From JACDAN01 sp963834825 (lineage in GTDB: Bacteria; Actinomycetota; Thermoleophilia; Gaiellales; Gaiellaceae), in assembly GCA_963834825.1 (NCBI GenBank), contig CAWICZ010000015.1:1-64000 (forward strand): 64,000 nt of DNA, in the 5' to 3' direction. The position numbers were made by a program, and so were the translations under genes. This document shows, in pieces, positions 1 through 8,849 of this stretch (position 1 is its first letter; the number at the start of each line of letters is the position of its first letter). The notes under the pieces were generated by a model. That model was not told the origin of the DNA, did not search any database, and saw only the letters and a program-made list of their open reading frames with translations.

Positions 1-2797
1 TCGCGAGCTTGCGGTAGATGCTCGTTAGGTGGACTTCGACCGTCCTCTGAGTGACGAAGAGCGCCTGAGCGATCTCGCGGTTCGTGGGTCCTTCGGCTGC
101 CATCTCGGCGACGCGCCGCTCGCTGGGGGTGAGTGAGTCGATGCCGCTCAGTGCGATGCGGCGAGGACGTGCGCCGGTGGCGATGAGCTCACGCTCGGCG
201 CGCGCTGCGAGCGCCGTGGCGCCGCAGATCGTCGCTAGCTCGAGCGCATGTCGAAGCTGATCGCGGGCGTCTGCGCGGCGGTTTCCTCTGCGGAGCGCCG
301 CTCCCAGCTCCATGCGCGCCTTTGCCTGTTCGAGCTTCGCCGGCGACTCGCGTAGCACCTCGACCGCTTCTTCGAGCAGCTCGAGCCCGCGCTCGCCGCC
401 CTCGACGAGGCCTGCCGCACGCAGGGCTGCGCCGAGCGCCCGCGGGGCACCCCACGTGCGCGCGAGCTCGACCTCTTCCTCGGCAAGCGGGCCGGCCTCG
501 TCCCGCCGGCCGAGCTGAAGCAGAGCCAGCGCGGCCGGCGAGCGCCAGGCGATGAAGGCAGGGTTCCGGCTGCCGACCTCCTCGAACAGGCGACCGGCCT
601 CGAGCATCTCCTCGAGGCCCCCGGCCAGGTCTCCGCGCAGCAGGCGCAGGCGCCTCGCGCTGTCGCCGAGGAAGAGGAGGCGCGTGCTGCCGGGAGGAGC
701 TTCGCCGGGCCAGGCGCCGGCCAGAACGACCGCGGCTTCGTCGAGCCTGGCCTGCTCCATCAGCGAGTCGGCCAGGAAGGCGGCCGCGTGCTGCGCGAAG
801 CGCGCCGTCGCGCCCCAGATCTCAGCTCCGGCCAGGGCCTCACGCGCTTCGGCCTCCACCTCGCCGAGGTCGCCACGCCAGCGCAGCGCGAAGGCGCGGA
901 AGACCTTCACCGCACCGAATGCGAGCGGCAAGCCGTGCCTGTGGGCCTCGGCGAGCGCGTCCTCGTAGACCGTGAGGACCTCGTCGAGATCCGCCATCGC
1001 GAGCACCGTGCTCGTCGGGACGAGGCCGGCGCCGACCGGGTACGGGACGGCCGGCAGGTCCGCGCGCAGGATCGTGCCGTCGGCGAGTGCCCTGCGCGCG
1101 AGCGGGACGACCTCCGCCGCCGGCCTGCCCGCACGTGCGTCGTGGTAGGCGAGCAGGGAGAGCAGCAGCTTCTCGCCTGCGGTCCCGGCTCGGGGCTCGA
1201 CGCGGACGCGTTCGAGCCGCTGGGCCGCATCGCGGTGGAGCCCCGGGGCAAACAGGCCGTTCGTGATCAGGCCGGCCACGAGGAAGCGCTCGAGCTCAGG
1301 ATCGGCCCCGGCGAGCTCGTCGAGCGCCTCCCGGAGCACGGCGTCCGCCTCCTCTCCGCGGAGGACGAACAGCTGGCCGCCGAGCAGTCGCGCGGCCTCG
1401 GCGCGCCGCAGAGGGCTCGCGGCCAGCGCATGCGCCTCGCGCAGGTGCTCTATTGCGGCCTCTCCGCTCACGTGCGCCTCGGCCGCGCCGAGCTCGAGGA
1501 GCACTTCGGCGCGCTCCGCGTCCGGCGGCGGCTCCTCGAGGGCGCGTCGAAGGTAGGCGACGGTGCTCTCCAAGGCACCGCGCGAGCCGGCGCGTCGCGC
1601 GGCGTCGCGCAGCGTCGCGACGGTCTGCGGATCTGCGGCCGGCGGGCTGCGCAGCAGGTGCGCGGCGATCCGCTCCGGCTCGGCTCCACGCTTTGCGAGG
1701 AGCCACGCCGCGCGCGCGTGGGCGTTCTGCTGCTCGGGCGCTGTGAGCTCCTCGTACACCGCCGTCCGGATCAGCGGATGCACGAACTCGAGCGGCGTCT
1801 CGGCGCGAAGGACGTCCACCCGCGCGAGGGCTGCGGCCGCATCGGAGACTGCGTGCTCGTCGAGGCGCGCCAGCTGTGCCGCCTGACGCGGGTCGACGTC
1901 GTCGCCCAGGATCGCGACGGCGTGCGCGAGCGCCCTCGCCTCCGGCGGGAGCCCAGACAGGCGCAACGTAACCGCGCGCGAGCCGGCACGGGCCTCGATC
2001 TCGTGGAGACGGGGCACGTTCTCCTCGGTCGGTGCCAGGCCCTCGGCGGCGATCGCGTGCACGAGCTCACGCAAGAGCAGCGGATTGCCGCCCGTTGCTT
2101 CCTGGCAGGCGGCGCAGAAGGCATCGTCAGCCTCGGGCGAGAGGCTCTCGCGCAGGAGCCGGGCGACCGCCTCGGTGCTCAGGGGAGCGGGCCGGACGGT
2201 TGTGGCGAGCGGATCGGAGACGATCTGCCCGATCAGGCCCGGATCCTCTCCCGGTTCCGCCGGCCGGAGGCCGACGAGGACCAAGAGGCCGAGCCCCTCC
2301 ATCCGTGGCAGGAGGTAGGCCAGCCAGCGTAACGAGGGCAGATCGCACCAGTGCAGGTCGTCGAGCGCGAGCAGGAGCGGCTGGCGCGCGGCGAGGTTCG
2401 CCGTCAGCCAATAGAGACCGTGGAGCGTCGCCAGCGACGAGTCGGCCGGCTCCGCCGCGACCTGGGCCGGGTCAAAGAGCGGCGCCGCGAGCGCCGCCGA
2501 GCCCGCGAGCAGGTCGGCTCGCTCCTCTGCCTGGAGGGAGGCGAGCAACGGCTCGAAGAGCTGCCGCACTACCCCGTAAGAGAACGAGCGCTCAAGGTCG
2601 GAGCCGCGCCCGCCCAGCACCTGCATGCCGGCCTCCTGAGCGAGTGCTTTCGCCTCCATCATCAGGGCGGTCTTGCCGATGCCGGGCGGCCCCTCGATCG
2701 CGAACAGCCGCCCGCCGCCCGGGCTGGCGGCGATCAGGCCGGTCACCGCCGTCAACTCGGTGCCGCGCTCGAGCAGGTCGAGCTGAACCGGGTTCAC
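1..2797 (-). CDS. LuxR-family ATP-dependent (LAL/MalT-like) transcriptional regulator, 3' end cut by window
   Basis: The gene runs off the left edge and is open for about 932 codons in one frame. The N-terminus carries an AAA-like NTPase: Walker A GPPGIGKT near residue 40 and a Walker B-like LLLALDDLHWCD near residue 145. A long helical middle region of TPR/MalT type follows. The last visible ~50 residues are a LuxR helix-turn-helix (SLTPSERRVAEMAAEG, then TNREIAQALFVTQRTVEVHL). Members of this family hydrolyse ATP, sense a ligand or partner through the middle region, and activate transcription through the C-terminal HTH. The GTG start at 2797 (MNPVQLDLLERGTEL) gives the usual short lead-in before the NTPase. 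The target is unknown. The two exporters next door diverge from it, so local control of drug efflux is possible but is only inference. Confidence 0.9.
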   Translation of the reverse strand, partial: MNPVQLDLLERGTELTAVTGLIAASPGGGRLFAIEGPPGIGKTALMMEAKALAQEAGMQVLGGRGSDLERSFSYGVVRQLFEPLLASLQAEERADLLAGSAALAAPLFDPAQVAAEPADSSLATLHGLYWLTANLAARQPLLLALDDLHWCDLPSLRWLAYLLPRMEGLGLLVLVGLRPAEPGEDPGLIGQIVSDPLATTVRPAPLSTEAVARLLRESLSPEADDAFCAACQEATGGNPLLLRELVHAIAAEGLAPTEENVPRLHEIEARAGSRAVTLRLSGLPPEARALAHAVAILGDDVDPRQAAQLARLDEHAVSDAAAALARVDVLRAETPLEFVHPLIRTAVYEELTAPEQQNAHARAAWLLAKRGAEPERIAAHLLRSPPAADPQTVATLRDAARRAGSRGALESTVAYLRRALEEPPPDAERAEVLLELGAAEAHVSGEAAIEHLREAHALAASPLRRAEAARLLGGQLFVLRGEEADAVLREALDELAGADPELERFLVAGLITNGLFAPGLHRDAAQRLERVRVEPRAGTAGEKLLLSLLAYHDARAGRPAAEVVPLARRALADGTILRADLPAVPYPVGAGLVPTSTVLAMADLDEVLTVYEDALAEAHRHGLPLAFGAVKVFRAFALRWRGDLGEVEAEAREALAGAEIWGATARFAQHAAAFLADSLMEQARLDEAAVVLAGAWPGEAPPGSTRLLFLGDSARRLRLLRGDLAGGLEEMLEAGRLFEEVGSRNPAFIAWRSPAALALLQLGRRDEAGPLAEEEVELARTWGAPRALGAALRAAGLVEGGERGLELLEEAVEVLRESPAKLEQAKARMELGAALRRGNRRADARDQLRHALELATICGATALAARAERELIATGARPRRIALSGIDSLTPSERRVAEMAAEGPTNREIAQALFVTQRTVEVHLTSIYRKLA

Positions 2798-2886
2798 CGG
2801 CTCAGGCTACTCCAGAGGTCATTCCTGAACAGCGACTGCAGCGGGCTGACCAAGTCGCGCGCGTCGGTCGCCCAGCCGTCGTCTCG

Positions 2887-2982
2887 CTAGCGGTGGGCTC
2901 GGCAAATCACTGTGGTTCAGACCTGGGGGCGCCCACGACGCGAACCCGCGCTCGTCGCAGCACGATGGCTCCATGGTCATCA
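2887..2982 (+). repeat. tRNA 3'-end-like element, copy 1 (upstream of first exporter)
   Basis: This ~96-bp stretch aligns with 4774-4869 at roughly 80% identity with only two single-base gaps. The best conserved core includes CACTGTGGTTCA and, further on, GCGCCCACGACGCGAACCC. The GGTTCA(A/G)A(T/C)C box followed by an acceptor-like GCGCCCA resembles the T-loop and 3' end of a tRNA, but the T-stem does not pair and no tRNA 5' half is visible. It fills most of the 336-bp gap between the LuxR gene and the first exporter, ending about 150 bp before the start codon. It could be a tRNA-derived intergenic repeat or a shared regulatory leader. Confidence 0.6.
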
Positions 2983-3133
2983 GAGATGACGAAGTCGAGG
3001 CGGCTCGACTGACGTGAAGCCGCTTCCGCCAGAAGTCGAACCCGACAGAGAGCGAGGTCCACGTCATGGGCACAAGGCCATCAAGCATGCATCCGCCGAC
3101 CGAAGACGCGAACGACGAGCCAAGGGAGGCGAG

Positions 3134-4552
3134 ATGAGAGCCAGCCGGACGCTCTGGACGTTCGCGATCAGTTCGATCGCGCTGTTCATGGTGACGCTCG
3201 ACAACCTCGTGGTCACGACCGCGATCCCGGTGATCCGGGAGGACCTGGACGCGTCCCTGTCGAGCCTCGAGTGGACGGTCAACGCTTACACGCTGACGTT
3301 CGCGGTGCTGCTCCTGACCGGAGCCGCGCTCGGCGATCGATTCGGCCGCCGCCGGGTGTTCGCGGTCGGGATCGGGATCTTCACGCTCGGCTCGATCGCG
3401 GCCGCGCTCGCGCCCTCGGTCGAGGCGCTGAACCTGGCACGCGCGTTCCAGGGACTCGGCGGCGCGATCGTGATGCCGTTGACCCTGACCATCCTCTCGG
3501 CGGCGGTGCCAGCAGAGAAGCGCGGCCTTGCCCTCGGCGCGTGGGGCGGCATCGCCGGTCTGGCCGTCGCATTCGGTCCGCTGGTGGGAGGCGCCATCGT
3601 GCAGGGGATCGCCTGGCAGTGGATCTTCTGGCTGAACGTCCCCATCGGCGTCCTGCTCATCCCGCTCGCGCTCTCGCGGCTGAAGGAGAGCTACGGGCCG
3701 GAGGGCCGGCTCGACCTGCCTGGGCTCGGACTCGTGAGCGCGGGTCTGTTCGGGATCGTATGGGGCCTCGTCCGCGGTAACAGCGTGGGCTGGGCGAGCC
3801 CGCAGATCGTGACCGCGCTGCTCGTCGGGCTCGTGCTCGTGGCCGCGTTCGTCGCCTGGGAGCTGCGCACCGATGTGCCCATGCTGCCGATGCGCTTCTT
3901 CCGAAACGCCACGTTCGCGCTCGCGAACACCGCTTCGCTGTTCATGTACTTCGGCATGTTCGGCTCGATCTTCCTGCTGGCGCAGTTCTTCCAGACAGTG
4001 CAGGGCTACTCGCCGCTCGGCTCCGGGCTGCGCTTCCTGCCCTGGACGCTCGCGCCGATGTTCATCGCGCCGCTCGCCGGAGCGCTCTCGGACAAGATCC
4101 CCGCGAAGAACATGATCGGCGTCGGCCTCGCGATGCAGGCGGCCGCGCTCGCCTGGATGGCGTCGGTCTCGACGCCCACGACGCCCTACTCGCAGCTGAT
4201 CGGCCCGTTCATCGTCGCCGGTGTCGGCATGGCGCTGTTCTTCGCGCCGGTGGCGAACCTCGTCCTCTCGGCGGTGCGGCCGGAGGAGGAGGGCAAGTCG
4301 TCCGGGGCCAACAACGCGATCCGCGAGCTGGGCGGGGTGTTCGGCGTGGCGGTGCTCGCTTCGATCTTCGCCCACGTCGGCGGCTACGGCACGGGCCAGA
4401 GCTTCGCCGACGGGATGAACCCGGCCCTGTACGTCGGTGCCGGGGTCGTCGCGCTCGGAGCGCTCGCCGCGTTCATGATCCCGCGGCAGCCTCGCGTGGC
4501 CGAGGAGCTCGTAGGCGAGCCGGAGCTCGCCTACGAGGCAGAAGCCGCCTGA
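3134..4552 (+). CDS. DHA2-family (EmrB/QacA) drug:H+ antiporter
   Basis: A 472-residue MFS protein with the hydrophobic profile of 14-helix DHA2 exporters. Family motifs are visible: motif A GDRFGRRRVF after helix 2, LDNLVVTTAIPVI in helix 1 (motif D1 type), and AWGGIAGLAVAFGPLVGG in helix 5 (motif C of antiporters). Such proteins expel hydrophobic drugs or metabolites across the cytoplasmic membrane using the proton gradient. I chose ATG 3134 (MRASRTLWTF) over upstream in-frame starts because GGGAGG lies just before it and the protein then begins at helix 1. It is followed by a perfect terminator hairpin. A divergent paralogue starts at 4924. Confidence 0.92.
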   Translation: MRASRTLWTFAISSIALFMVTLDNLVVTTAIPVIREDLDASLSSLEWTVNAYTLTFAVLLLTGAALGDRFGRRRVFAVGIGIFTLGSIAAALAPSVEALNLARAFQGLGGAIVMPLTLTILSAAVPAEKRGLALGAWGGIAGLAVAFGPLVGGAIVQGIAWQWIFWLNVPIGVLLIPLALSRLKESYGPEGRLDLPGLGLVSAGLFGIVWGLVRGNSVGWASPQIVTALLVGLVLVAAFVAWELRTDVPMLPMRFFRNATFALANTASLFMYFGMFGSIFLLAQFFQTVQGYSPLGSGLRFLPWTLAPMFIAPLAGALSDKIPAKNMIGVGLAMQAAALAWMASVSTPTTPYSQLIGPFIVAGVGMALFFAPVANLVLSAVRPEEEGKSSGANNAIRELGGVFGVAVLASIFAHVGGYGTGQSFADGMNPALYVGAGVVALGALAAFMIPRQPRVAEELVGEPELAYEAEAA

Positions 4553-4574
4553 TCGGCCCTCCAGATACGCAACC

Positions 4575-4600
4575 CGAACGGCCCTGGAAGGGGCCGTTCG
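4575..4600 (+). terminator. Intrinsic terminator hairpin after first exporter
   Basis: A perfect 10-bp stem, CGAACGGCCC paired with GGGCCGTTCG around a 6-nt loop, begins 22 bp after the exporter stop codon. There is no strong U-tract, as is common in GC-rich actinobacterial terminators. Confidence 0.75.
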
Positions 4601-4773
4601 GCGTTCCCGGGCTCGGTGATCATCGCTCATCGCGCGCTCGAGCAGATCGAGTTGGACTACAGCGACTGCTCATGCGCCTGTGTGGAATCCCCCTCAGTGG
4701 ACTGGGCTCCTCGGGGACTCCCATGGGCGCCGCCCCGGAGCACCGTACTCGCGGCCCGCGCCACGCCGCCGGT

Positions 4774-4869
4774 CTAGCGGTGCGCCGATCAAACACTGTG
4801 GTTCAAATCTGGGTGCGCCCACGACGCGAACCCCTGCTCGGCTCGGCACGATCGCCTCCATGGTCATCA
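4774..4869 (+). repeat. tRNA 3'-end-like element, copy 2 (upstream of second exporter)
   Basis: Partner of 2887-2982. It carries TGTGGTTCAAATCTGGG followed by TGCGCCCA, that is a T-loop-like box and an acceptor-like 3' strand, and ends with the shared CCATGGTCATCA. It ends 54 bp before the start of the second DHA2 exporter. The rest of the 4553-4923 gap holds a terminator and no convincing ORF. The element is more similar between the two loci than the exporters themselves, so it is either under selection or a recent repeat insertion. Confidence 0.6.
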
Positions 4870-4923
4870 ACAGAAACCGCACGCACCAGCACAACCCATC
4901 GATGAAGACACGGAGGTGGCGAA

Positions 4924-6501
4924 ATGGCTCGTAAATGGTGGACATTGATAACTGTCTCGATCGCGACGTTCATGCTCCTGCTCGACGTCACGATCGTGAA
5001 CGTCGCCCTGCCCGAGATCGAGCGCGACCTCGGGGCGAGCCTGACCGACCTGCAGTGGGTCGTCGACTCGTACGTCCTCGCCCTCGCCGCGCTCACGCTG
5101 ATGGCGGGGTCGCTCGCCGACCGGCTGGGCCGCAAGCTCGTCTTCACGGTCGGGCTCGCCGCCTTCACGGCCGCCTCGCTCTTCGCGGGCTTCGCCACGG
5201 ACGCGCTCACGCTCAACATCGCCCGCGGCCTGCAGGGAATCGGCGGCGCGGCGATGTTCGGAACGGTGCTCGCCCTGATCGCGCAGGAGTTCGCGCCCCG
5301 CGAGCGCAAGACCGCACTCGGGATCTGGGGGGCAAGCGTCGGCGTGGGCGTCGCCGTGGGCCCGCTCGTCGGCGGCGTGCTCGTCGACTCCCTCGGCTGG
5401 GAGTGGATCTTCTTCGTCAACGTGCCGGTCGGTCTGCTGACGATCGCGCTCGCGCTGACGAAGCTTCGCGAGGCGCGCGATCCGAGCCCCGGACGCCTCG
5501 ACTGGGCCGGGCTCGTGACCTTCTCGAGCGCGCTCTTCCTGCTCATCTTCGGCGTTCTCCGCGGCAACGGCGAGGGCTGGTCGAGCCCCGAGATCGTGGG
5601 CAGCCTCGCGGTCGGCGCGGCGCTGCTCGCGGCCTTCGCCGCGATCGAGCTCCGCTCGAGGAGCCCGATGCTCGACCTGCGGCTCTTCCGCGTCCCCGCC
5701 TTCACCGGGGCCTCGATCGCGTCCTTCGCGGTCGCGGCCTCGGTGTTCTCGATGCTCCTCTACATCGTCCTCTACCTCCAGAACGTCCTCGGCCTCTCCC
5801 CGCTCGAGGCGGGCGTGCGGCTCCTTCCGATCACGGCCATGGCGTTCGTCTTCTCGCCGCTTGCCGCGAGGCTCTCGGAACGGGTTCCGCTGCGGGCGCT
5901 GATCAGCGTCGGCCTCGGCGGTGGCGGGAGCCGGCCTGCCTCGTCGCAGCGTGGCCTCGACGCCGACTCCGAGTGGACGGCGCTTCTCTCCGGGATGCTC
6001 CTCATGGGCGCCGGGATCGGCCTCGTCAACCCGACCGTCTCCGAAGCGGCGATCGGCGTCGTACCAGCAGCAAAGGCGGCGACGGGAGCGGCGATCAACA
6101 ACACCTTCCGCCAGGTCGGGGTCGCGGTCGGGATCGCTGCACTCGGCGCCGTCTTCCAGGGGCGGGTCGAGTCCAAGCTCGGCGATCTGCTCGCGAGCGG
6201 GCCGCCGGCGCTGCAGGGGCAGGCGGGCGAGCTCGCACCCGCCGTCTCCTCGGGAAACGCCGACACCGCGATCGCCGCGGTACCGCCCGACGCGCAGGCG
6301 TTTCTGGCCGATGCAGCCCGAGAGGCATTCCTCTCCGGACTGAACGAGATCTTCTTGATCGCGGGAATCACCGCACTCATCGGCGCCGCTCTCTCGCTCG
6401 CTCTCATCAGAGCGCGAGACCTCCATCTCGACGCCCACGAGGAGAGCGCGATCTCGCCCGAGCCGGCAGCGGGCGATGAACAACCGGCCCTCGCCGCCTG
6501 A
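4924..6501 (+). CDS. DHA2-family (EmrB/QacA) drug:H+ antiporter, second copy
   Basis: A 525-residue 14-helix MFS exporter with LLLDVTIVNVALPEI in helix 1, motif A ADRLGRKLVF, and motif C-like GIWGASVGVGVAVGPLVGG. The ATG is preceded by GGAGG at ideal spacing. It differs clearly from the first exporter, so the pair is not a fresh duplication. Residues ~332-346 (GGGGSRPASSQRG) break what should be a hydrophobic helix. Removing one G near 5918, one C near 5939 and one C near 5955 yields GLAVAGAGLLVAAWLDADSEW-type sequence in frame, so three compensating insertions are likely. A strong terminator follows. Confidence 0.92.
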   Translation: MARKWWTLITVSIATFMLLLDVTIVNVALPEIERDLGASLTDLQWVVDSYVLALAALTLMAGSLADRLGRKLVFTVGLAAFTAASLFAGFATDALTLNIARGLQGIGGAAMFGTVLALIAQEFAPRERKTALGIWGASVGVGVAVGPLVGGVLVDSLGWEWIFFVNVPVGLLTIALALTKLREARDPSPGRLDWAGLVTFSSALFLLIFGVLRGNGEGWSSPEIVGSLAVGAALLAAFAAIELRSRSPMLDLRLFRVPAFTGASIASFAVAASVFSMLLYIVLYLQNVLGLSPLEAGVRLLPITAMAFVFSPLAARLSERVPLRALISVGLGGGGSRPASSQRGLDADSEWTALLSGMLLMGAGIGLVNPTVSEAAIGVVPAAKAATGAAINNTFRQVGVAVGIAALGAVFQGRVESKLGDLLASGPPALQGQAGELAPAVSSGNADTAIAAVPPDAQAFLADAAREAFLSGLNEIFLIAGITALIGAALSLALIRARDLHLDAHEESAISPEPAAGDEQPALAA

Positions 6502-6504
6502 CCA

Positions 6505-6535
6505 CGTGGGGGGAGCCCACCGAGCTCCCCCCACG
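6505..6535 (+). terminator. Intrinsic terminator hairpin after second exporter
   Basis: A perfect 12-bp stem, CGTGGGGGGAGC paired with GCTCCCCCCACG around a 7-nt loop, starting right after the exporter stop codon. Confidence 0.8.
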
Positions 6536-6579
6536 AAGCGCCACCGTCCGACGCTCGTCTCCAAAGGAGAAATGAACAA

Positions 6580-6810
6580 ATGACCACCCGCGACGTGAGC
6601 CCCTTCGAGCCGCGTTCTCGCGAGCGACGCGAAGTCGTCCGTCTCGTGCGGCGGATCCAGGAGCTTTTACTCGAGATCGCCGAGCTCCGACACCACGAAG
6701 GAAGCGCCCGAGATTTTGACGCCAAGGAGCGCGGGCTCGATCAGCTGCGCTGGCGGCTGGCGGCCGTCGCCCGACGCTCCGCAAGCGACGACCTGGATAC
6801 AGCCGCGTGA
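6580..6810 (+). CDS. Small charged helical protein of unknown function
   Basis: A 76-residue soluble protein, rich in Arg, Glu and Leu with a likely amphipathic or coiled-coil helix around residues 15-60 (VVRLVRRIQELLLEIAELRH). AAAGGAG lies upstream of the ATG. Its stop codon overlaps the GTG of the PAP2-like gene (GTGA), so the two are probably co-translated. I do not recognise the family. Its size and charge would fit a small cytoplasmic partner, but there is no motif to support a function. Confidence 0.6.
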   Translation: MTTRDVSPFEPRSRERREVVRLVRRIQELLLEIAELRHHEGSARDFDAKERGLDQLRWRLAAVARRSASDDLDTAA

Positions 6811-7640
6811 CCACCGCCGCGGCATCGATGTCCGCACAGACAGCCGGCGCGTTGCGCAGCTGGCTGTCCGTGCGGCACTCGCTGCACGCGGAAGCGGCCG
6901 TCGTGCTTGCCCTGTACGGCCTGTATGAACTCGCGCGCGGCATGGTTGTCGGCGACGCCGCCGAAGCCGTACGTCACGCGCGCCAACTCGCCACACTGGA
7001 GCGCTCAACGGGCGTGTTCATCGAGGAGCGCATGCAGGATGCCGCCTACGCTTTCCCGGGCCTGATCGACCTGCTCAGCGTCTCCTACCTCACGTTTCAC
7101 CTCGCCGTCACGGTCGTCGTGCTGCTCTGGCTCCACCGGCGCCGTCCCGCCGCATTCCCCATCGTTCGCACGACATTGGTGCTCGCGAGCGGACTTGCCC
7201 TCGTCGGCTACCTCGTCTACCCGACCGCCCCACCACGGCTGAGCGGGATCGGGGTCACAGACACCGTCTCGGGCGGCCACGTCGACCTCAACTCGGGCCT
7301 CGTCAGCTCGCTCTACAACCCCTACGCCGCCGTCCCCAGCATGCATTTCGGCTACGCGCTCGTCGTCGGGGCGGCCGTGGCGTGGGTGACACGCCGCCGA
7401 CTCGTGCAGGCGGCCGCGGCGTTCTATCCCGCGTTCGTCCTGCTCGTCATCGTCGCGACCGGCAACCACTTCCTCCTCGACGCGCTCGCTGGCGCCGTCG
7501 TAGTCGGCGTGGCCGCGGGTGTCGCACTTCTGCTTCCGAAACCGGCTGCGGACACCGCCGGCCTCGCTCGCTTGCCTGAACGGAGAGCGCATGCCCAGGC
7601 GCCAGAGCCCACAGGTCGCGCGTTGGCCAACACGTGTTGA
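6807..7640 (+). CDS. PAP2-superfamily / inositolphosphotransferase-like membrane protein
   Basis: A 277-residue membrane protein with about six helices. PAP2-type active-site blocks are recognisable: YPTAPPRL (divergent C1, near residue 149), AVPSMHFGYAL (C2 with catalytic His, near 177) and VATGNHFLLDALAG (C3 with His and Asp, near 217). This arrangement matches the PAP2_3 (Aur1/Ipt1-like) branch, which moves or removes phosphate-linked head groups at the outer face of the membrane. The real substrate cannot be read from sequence. Translation is coupled to the preceding 76-aa gene by a GTGA overlap. Confidence 0.82.
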   Translation: MTTAAASMSAQTAGALRSWLSVRHSLHAEAAVVLALYGLYELARGMVVGDAAEAVRHARQLATLERSTGVFIEERMQDAAYAFPGLIDLLSVSYLTFHLAVTVVVLLWLHRRRPAAFPIVRTTLVLASGLALVGYLVYPTAPPRLSGIGVTDTVSGGHVDLNSGLVSSLYNPYAAVPSMHFGYALVVGAAVAWVTRRRLVQAAAAFYPAFVLLVIVATGNHFLLDALAGAVVVGVAAGVALLLPKPAADTAGLARLPERRAHAQAPEPTGRALANTC

Positions 7641-7661
7641 TGCTCGAGGAAGGCGATCGTG

Positions 7662-8816
7662 ATGAGTGAGCTTCCTGGTCGGACTGAGGTGCTGGTGGTG
7701 GGTGCAGGGCCGGTGGGGCTGGCGGTTGCTGCCTCGTTGGCCGGGCATGGCCATGACGTCACCGTGGTTGAGCGGCAGGCGGCAGGGGCGAATACGTCGC
7801 GCGCAGCTGTCGTGCACGCCCGGACCCTCGAGATGCTCGAGCGGATCGGCGTCTCGAAGCGACTGACGGGGCTCGGTATCCACGCTCAGCAGTTCAGCAT
7901 CCGCGATGGGGATCGCGAGCTCGTACCTGTCCGGTTCGACCAGCTCCCGACGGAGTATCCGTACACGCTGATGGTCCCGCAGAACATCACCGAGCAGGTC
8001 CTGCTCGACCGCCTCGAGGAACTCGGCGGCAGGGTCCACCGCCCGTACGTCGCCACCGGCGTGAGCCAGACCGCCGACGGTGCCGAGGTCACGCTGGACA
8101 GCGGCGACATGATCGAGGCCCGGTACGTCGTTGCGGCCGACGGGATGAACAGCACGATCCGCGACCTGGCCGGACTCGGGCACGACGGCAACGATGCGCT
8201 GTCGCTGTCCTTCACGCTGGCTGACGTCCACGTGGAGGGCGGCCTGCCGGCAGACCAGGTGCTGCTGTACTTCTCCAAACCCGGCATGTTGGTCGTGGCG
8301 CCGCTCCCCGACGGGTCGTTCCGGCTCGTGGCCGAAGTCGACGATGCGCCGGAGCAGCCGGACGTCGCCTACGCGCAGCAACTGCTCAACACCCGGGGGC
8401 CACGTCGTACGACGGTGACGGTGACGGAAGTGATCTGGGGATCCAGGTTTCGGATCCACGAGCGGGTGGCGGACCAGTACCGGGCCGGGCGGGTACTGCT
8501 CGCCGGCGACGCTGCACATACGCACAGCCCGGCAGGTGGGCAAGGCATGAACCTCGGCCTGCGTGATGCGGTGACTCTCGGCGATGCGCTATCGGTCGCG
8601 CTGCGGGAAGGTCGCGAGGACAAGCTCGACGAGTATGCGGCCGACAGTCGTGCCGAGGCCATGCATGTGGTCGCACTTGCCCACCGGCTCACGCGACTGG
8701 CCACTGCCCCGCCCGCGCTTCGCCCGCTGCGCAATTTCGCGCTCCGCCTCCTCGCACACGTGCCGGCCTTCCGCCGCCGCCTGGCCGAGCAACTCTCCGC
8801 CCTCGGCCACCGCTGA
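7662..8816 (+). CDS. FAD-dependent aromatic monooxygenase (PheA/TfdB class A flavoprotein)
   Basis: A 384-residue flavoprotein hydroxylase. The N-terminal Rossmann motif VVGAGPVGLAVAASLAGHG, the internal DG motif VVAADGMNSTIRDLAG, and the C-terminal GD motif VLLAGDAAHTHSPAGGQGMN define the class A monooxygenases, which use NAD(P)H and O2 to hydroxylate aromatic or polyketide rings. The length is short for the PheA type (often 500 or more), so it lacks the C-terminal thioredoxin-like domain. ATG 7662 sits after GAGGAAGG; a GTG one codon earlier is also possible. It is only 21 bp after the PAP2-like gene, so it may share its transcript. The substrate is unknown. Confidence 0.88.
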   Translation: MSELPGRTEVLVVGAGPVGLAVAASLAGHGHDVTVVERQAAGANTSRAAVVHARTLEMLERIGVSKRLTGLGIHAQQFSIRDGDRELVPVRFDQLPTEYPYTLMVPQNITEQVLLDRLEELGGRVHRPYVATGVSQTADGAEVTLDSGDMIEARYVVAADGMNSTIRDLAGLGHDGNDALSLSFTLADVHVEGGLPADQVLLYFSKPGMLVVAPLPDGSFRLVAEVDDAPEQPDVAYAQQLLNTRGPRRTTVTVTEVIWGSRFRIHERVADQYRAGRVLLAGDAAHTHSPAGGQGMNLGLRDAVTLGDALSVALREGREDKLDEYAADSRAEAMHVVALAHRLTRLATAPPALRPLRNFALRLLAHVPAFRRRLAEQLSALGHR

Positions 8817-8849
8817 GGCAGACGGCGGCGCGGGCCGGTGACTGCCTCA
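8814..8849 (+). terminator. Long-loop inverted repeat at monooxygenase stop
   Basis: TGAGGCAG and CTGCCTCA form a perfect 8-bp inverted repeat around a 20-nt GC-rich loop. It starts at the stop codon of the flavoprotein gene, so a termination role is plausible. Confidence 0.45.

Noticed and set aside
788..2332. 514-codon open frame on the + strand
   Set aside because: It is the antisense shadow of the LuxR/LAL gene: Arg/Glu-rich with no domains, no ribosome binding site, whereas the minus strand gives clear Walker and HTH motifs.
2819..4630. 603-codon open frame on the - strand opposite the first exporter
   Set aside because: Low-complexity Arg/Asp/His-rich translation with no family motifs; the + strand encodes an evident MFS protein.
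4725..4821. Complete tRNA gene ending at the GCGCCCA element
   Set aside because: GGGCGC at 4725 could pair with the 3' GCGCCC, but there is no D-arm, no anticodon arm and the T-stem does not pair; length is 97 nt without a class II variable arm.
4867..6579. 570-codon open frame on the - strand opposite the second exporter
   Set aside because: Antisense artefact of high GC content; same reasons as above.
6572..6583. Mini-ORF ATG AAC AAA TGA overlapping the start of the 76-aa gene
   Set aside because: Could couple translation, but three codons arise easily by chance and there is no second line of evidence.
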